Assembly (NCBI GenBank): GCA_035291645.1
Contig: DATDRQ010000090.1
Location: 1 to 7,290 of the forward strand
Direction: 5' to 3'
DNA length: 7,290 nucleotides
DNA from: DATDRQ01 sp035291645
GTDB lineage: Bacteria > Chloroflexota > Anaerolineae > Anaerolineales > UBA4823
The notes beneath the pieces are model-generated. The model did no database searches. It had not been told where the DNA came from and saw only the letters and a list, made by a program, of their open reading frames with translations. Each line of letters begins with the position of its first letter. The first letter of the stretch is position 1. The position numbers and the translations under genes are program-made. This document shows positions 5,885-7,290 of the stretch, in pieces.

Positions 5885-7078
5885 TCACGGGCAGGCGTTA
5901 TTTAAATGTTCTTCGAAGGTCTCGGCGAAACTGTGATTCCCCGAGCCGTCGCAGGCGGCGCGGAAGTAGAAGTAGGGGGTCGTGGCAGGGAAAGCGACTG
6001 CCCGCAAGGCGCTGCTGCCAGGGTTGGCGATGGGGCCCGGCGGCAGCCCCGGGTAGCGGTAGGTGTTATAGGCTGAGTCGATCTGCAGGTCCTGGCTGCT
6101 GAGCGGGTTGGTCCACCAGGTACCCTGCGCCTGATTGAATCCCAGGGCATACTGGACCGTGGAGTCGGCTTCCAGGCGTATGCCGGCAGACAGGCGGTTT
6201 AGCAGCACCGAGGCGATCAGCGGCATCTCCTCTTTAACGATAGCCTCCCGCTCGACGATGGAAGCCAGCGTGACCGCCTCAGAGACGGTCAGCCCTTGTT
6301 GTTCGAACCCGGAATCCAGCTCTGGGGTCAGGGAGGCAGCAAACCCATCTAATAGTGCGGCGATCACCTGATCAACAGGGGCCTCGCGGGGCAGGCGGTA
6401 AGCGCCAGGGGTGAGAAAGCCCTCGAGCGAATTTCCGGGCGGAAGTTCCTCCAGGAATGGATAGCCCGGGGGTGGGACTAGAGCCGCGTCCAGGAAATCC
6501 TGCGAATCGAACTCCAGGCCGGTGGTCGGGATCGTGCCGGCGATCTCCTCCAGCCGCCAACCCTCCAGGATGGACAGCGTGACTTCCTTGGGAGTGGCAT
6601 CCTGCAGGTCGCGGGCGATCTCTAAGGGTGAGAGCGCCGGGCTGAGCGTATACTCGCCCGCCTGGATGGTGGTGTCGAGTCCGGAATACTGCAGGAATGT
6701 GGAAAAAGCCTGAGCGTCTGTAATCAACCCTTGATCCTGCAAGCGGGCGGCGATCCCGATCGGGGATTCACCGAGGGCGATCTTGAACGGCTGGGGACCA
6801 CCCAGAGGGTTGGCAGGTTCGGTCAGCTGCGCTTCCCGCAGAAAGAGCAGAGCCGACAGCCTCAACTGGCGGGTGAAACTCATACCGGGAGCAGGCGGGC
6901 CGAACCGATCGGCGGCCCTACCTGCCAACTCGACCAGACCCACACCGGTCAGTAACACGATCAAGCACAGCAGGACCAGCAAACATCCCAGGAAGAGCAA
7001 CGAGAATGGAGAGCGTCGCCGTCTCTGGCGTTTAGGAATGGCTTCGGCTTCGACGACTCGCGGCAATTCTTCCTTCAT
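5885..7078 (-). CDS. mltG: Endolytic murein transglycosylase MltG (YceG-like)
   Basis: MltG is an inner-membrane-anchored lytic transglycosylase that cuts nascent peptidoglycan strands and so sets glycan chain length. The 397-residue product has a cytoplasmic basic segment (KRQRRRR, 16-22) and one membrane helix (about 25-48). A LysM-like portion follows (about 98-160: FKIALGESPIGIAARLQDQGLI, then GEYTLSP). The catalytic domain contains EGWRLEEIA (172-180), EGFLTPGAYRLP (219-230), LASIVEREA (271-279) with E276 as the likely catalytic glutamate, LLNRL (292-296), STVQYALG (306-313), SAYNTYRYPGLPPGPIANPG (335-354), PYFYF (368-372) and NHSFAETFEEH (381-391). Length is normal or slightly above that of E. 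coli YceG. GGAGGG at 7087-7082 gives a somewhat close Shine-Dalgarno sequence three bases before the ATG. It starts 17 bases after the ruvX stop, so the two are probably one transcript. Confidence 0.96.
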   Translation of the reverse strand: MKEELPRVVEAEAIPKRQRRRRSPFSLLFLGCLLVLLCLIVLLTGVGLVELAGRAADRFGPPAPGMSFTRQLRLSALLFLREAQLTEPANPLGGPQPFKIALGESPIGIAARLQDQGLITDAQAFSTFLQYSGLDTTIQAGEYTLSPALSPLEIARDLQDATPKEVTLSILEGWRLEEIAGTIPTTGLEFDSQDFLDAALVPPPGYPFLEELPPGNSLEGFLTPGAYRLPREAPVDQVIAALLDGFAASLTPELDSGFEQQGLTVSEAVTLASIVEREAIVKEEMPLIASVLLNRLSAGIRLEADSTVQYALGFNQAQGTWWTNPLSSQDLQIDSAYNTYRYPGLPPGPIANPGSSALRAVAFPATTPYFYFRAACDGSGNHSFAETFEEHLNNACP

Positions 7079-7095
7079 GGACCCTCCGCGGGTGG

Positions 7096-7290
7096 TTAGT
7101 TCTGTTTGGCATCCAGGTACGATTGCAGGATGATGGTTGCGGCAAGTTCATCCTGGTGGCCGCGGCGCCTTCGCCGGGAGGCGCCCGCTGCCCGGCGGGC
7201 CGCCTGCGCCTCCTGGGTGCTGAAGCTCTCATCCCACAGCTCGACCGGTAGTGCAGTTATCGACTGGATGGTGTCCGCCAGGCGGGCAGC
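7096..7290 (-). CDS. ruvX: RuvX/YqgF family nuclease, C-terminal 64 residues (gene enters from the right edge)
   Basis: RuvX (YqgF, YrrK) is an RNase H-fold cytoplasmic nuclease, described as a putative Holliday junction resolvase and as a factor in 16S rRNA 5' maturation. The visible part reads LPVELWDESFSTQEAQAA (14-31 of the fragment). It then shows an arginine-rich segment (ASRRRRRG, 37-44) and HQDELAATIILQSYLD (45-60), and ends in TAA at 7098-7096. This is the family's usual ending: PVxLWDERLST, then a basic loop, then DxxAAxxILQxYLD with a metal-binding aspartate, here D47. The usual DERLST is DESFST here. The N-terminal catalytic aspartate lies outside the window. Being next to mltG supports the call, since the pair is also adjacent or near in other phyla. 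Confidence 0.9.
   Translation of the reverse strand, partial: AARLADTIQSITALPVELWDESFSTQEAQAARRAAGASRRRRRGHQDELAATIILQSYLDAKQN

Noticed and set aside
7160..7205. GC-rich inverted repeats (GCGCC.../GGCGC, CCCGGCGGGCC) near the right edge
   Set aside because: They fall inside the ruvX frame and follow from Arg/Ala/Gly codons; there is no U-tract or gene boundary there.

Overview
The window carries ordinary bacterial chromosomal genes. I recognise six genes: two cut by the window edges and four complete. The organism is probably a member of the Chloroflexota, perhaps an Anaerolineae. That placement is an inference. It rests on a YLPLV motif in the secreted dehydrogenase, which I associate with exported Chloroflexota proteins, and on TACAAT boxes placed so close to start codons that leaderless or nearly leaderless mRNAs are likely. 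No 16S rRNA or other marker is present to confirm it. I see no phage, insertion sequence, CRISPR array, tRNA or rRNA.

Layout: bases 1-344 (minus strand) hold the N-terminal third or so of a polar amino acid ABC transporter permease reading out of the left edge. Bases 345-510 form a divergent promoter region. Two plus-strand genes follow: folC (511-1914, folylpolyglutamate/dihydrofolate synthase) and lon (1911-4436, ATP-dependent protease). They overlap by four bases (ATGA) and are probably co-transcribed. A short convergent gap (4437-4523) with two hairpins separates lon from a minus-strand group. Read in its own direction, from the right edge, that group is ruvX (3' end only, 7096-7290), mltG (5885-7078), then a secreted PQQ-type sugar dehydrogenase (4524-5780).

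How the genes relate: ruvX and mltG are 17 bases apart and form a neighbourhood known from other phyla, for example yrrK and yrrL in Bacillus. They link pre-16S rRNA processing or a Holliday-junction-resolvase-like nuclease with termination of glycan strand synthesis. The dehydrogenase follows after a 104-base gap with a perfect Shine-Dalgarno sequence of its own, and may or may not be part of the same transcript. folC and lon have no obvious shared pathway; the coupling looks like a housekeeping arrangement. The permease would import amino acids with an ATPase and a binding protein encoded beyond the left edge.

I did not find a new biological system. The points most worth checking concern expression signals (a predicted leaderless folC mRNA, the same AAGGGT(T)ACAAT motif before folC and lon, and closely packed divergent promoters) and a few protein oddities (the YLPLV-bearing insertion in the dehydrogenase, a non-canonical RuvX motif, and a C-terminal cysteine pair in MltG).
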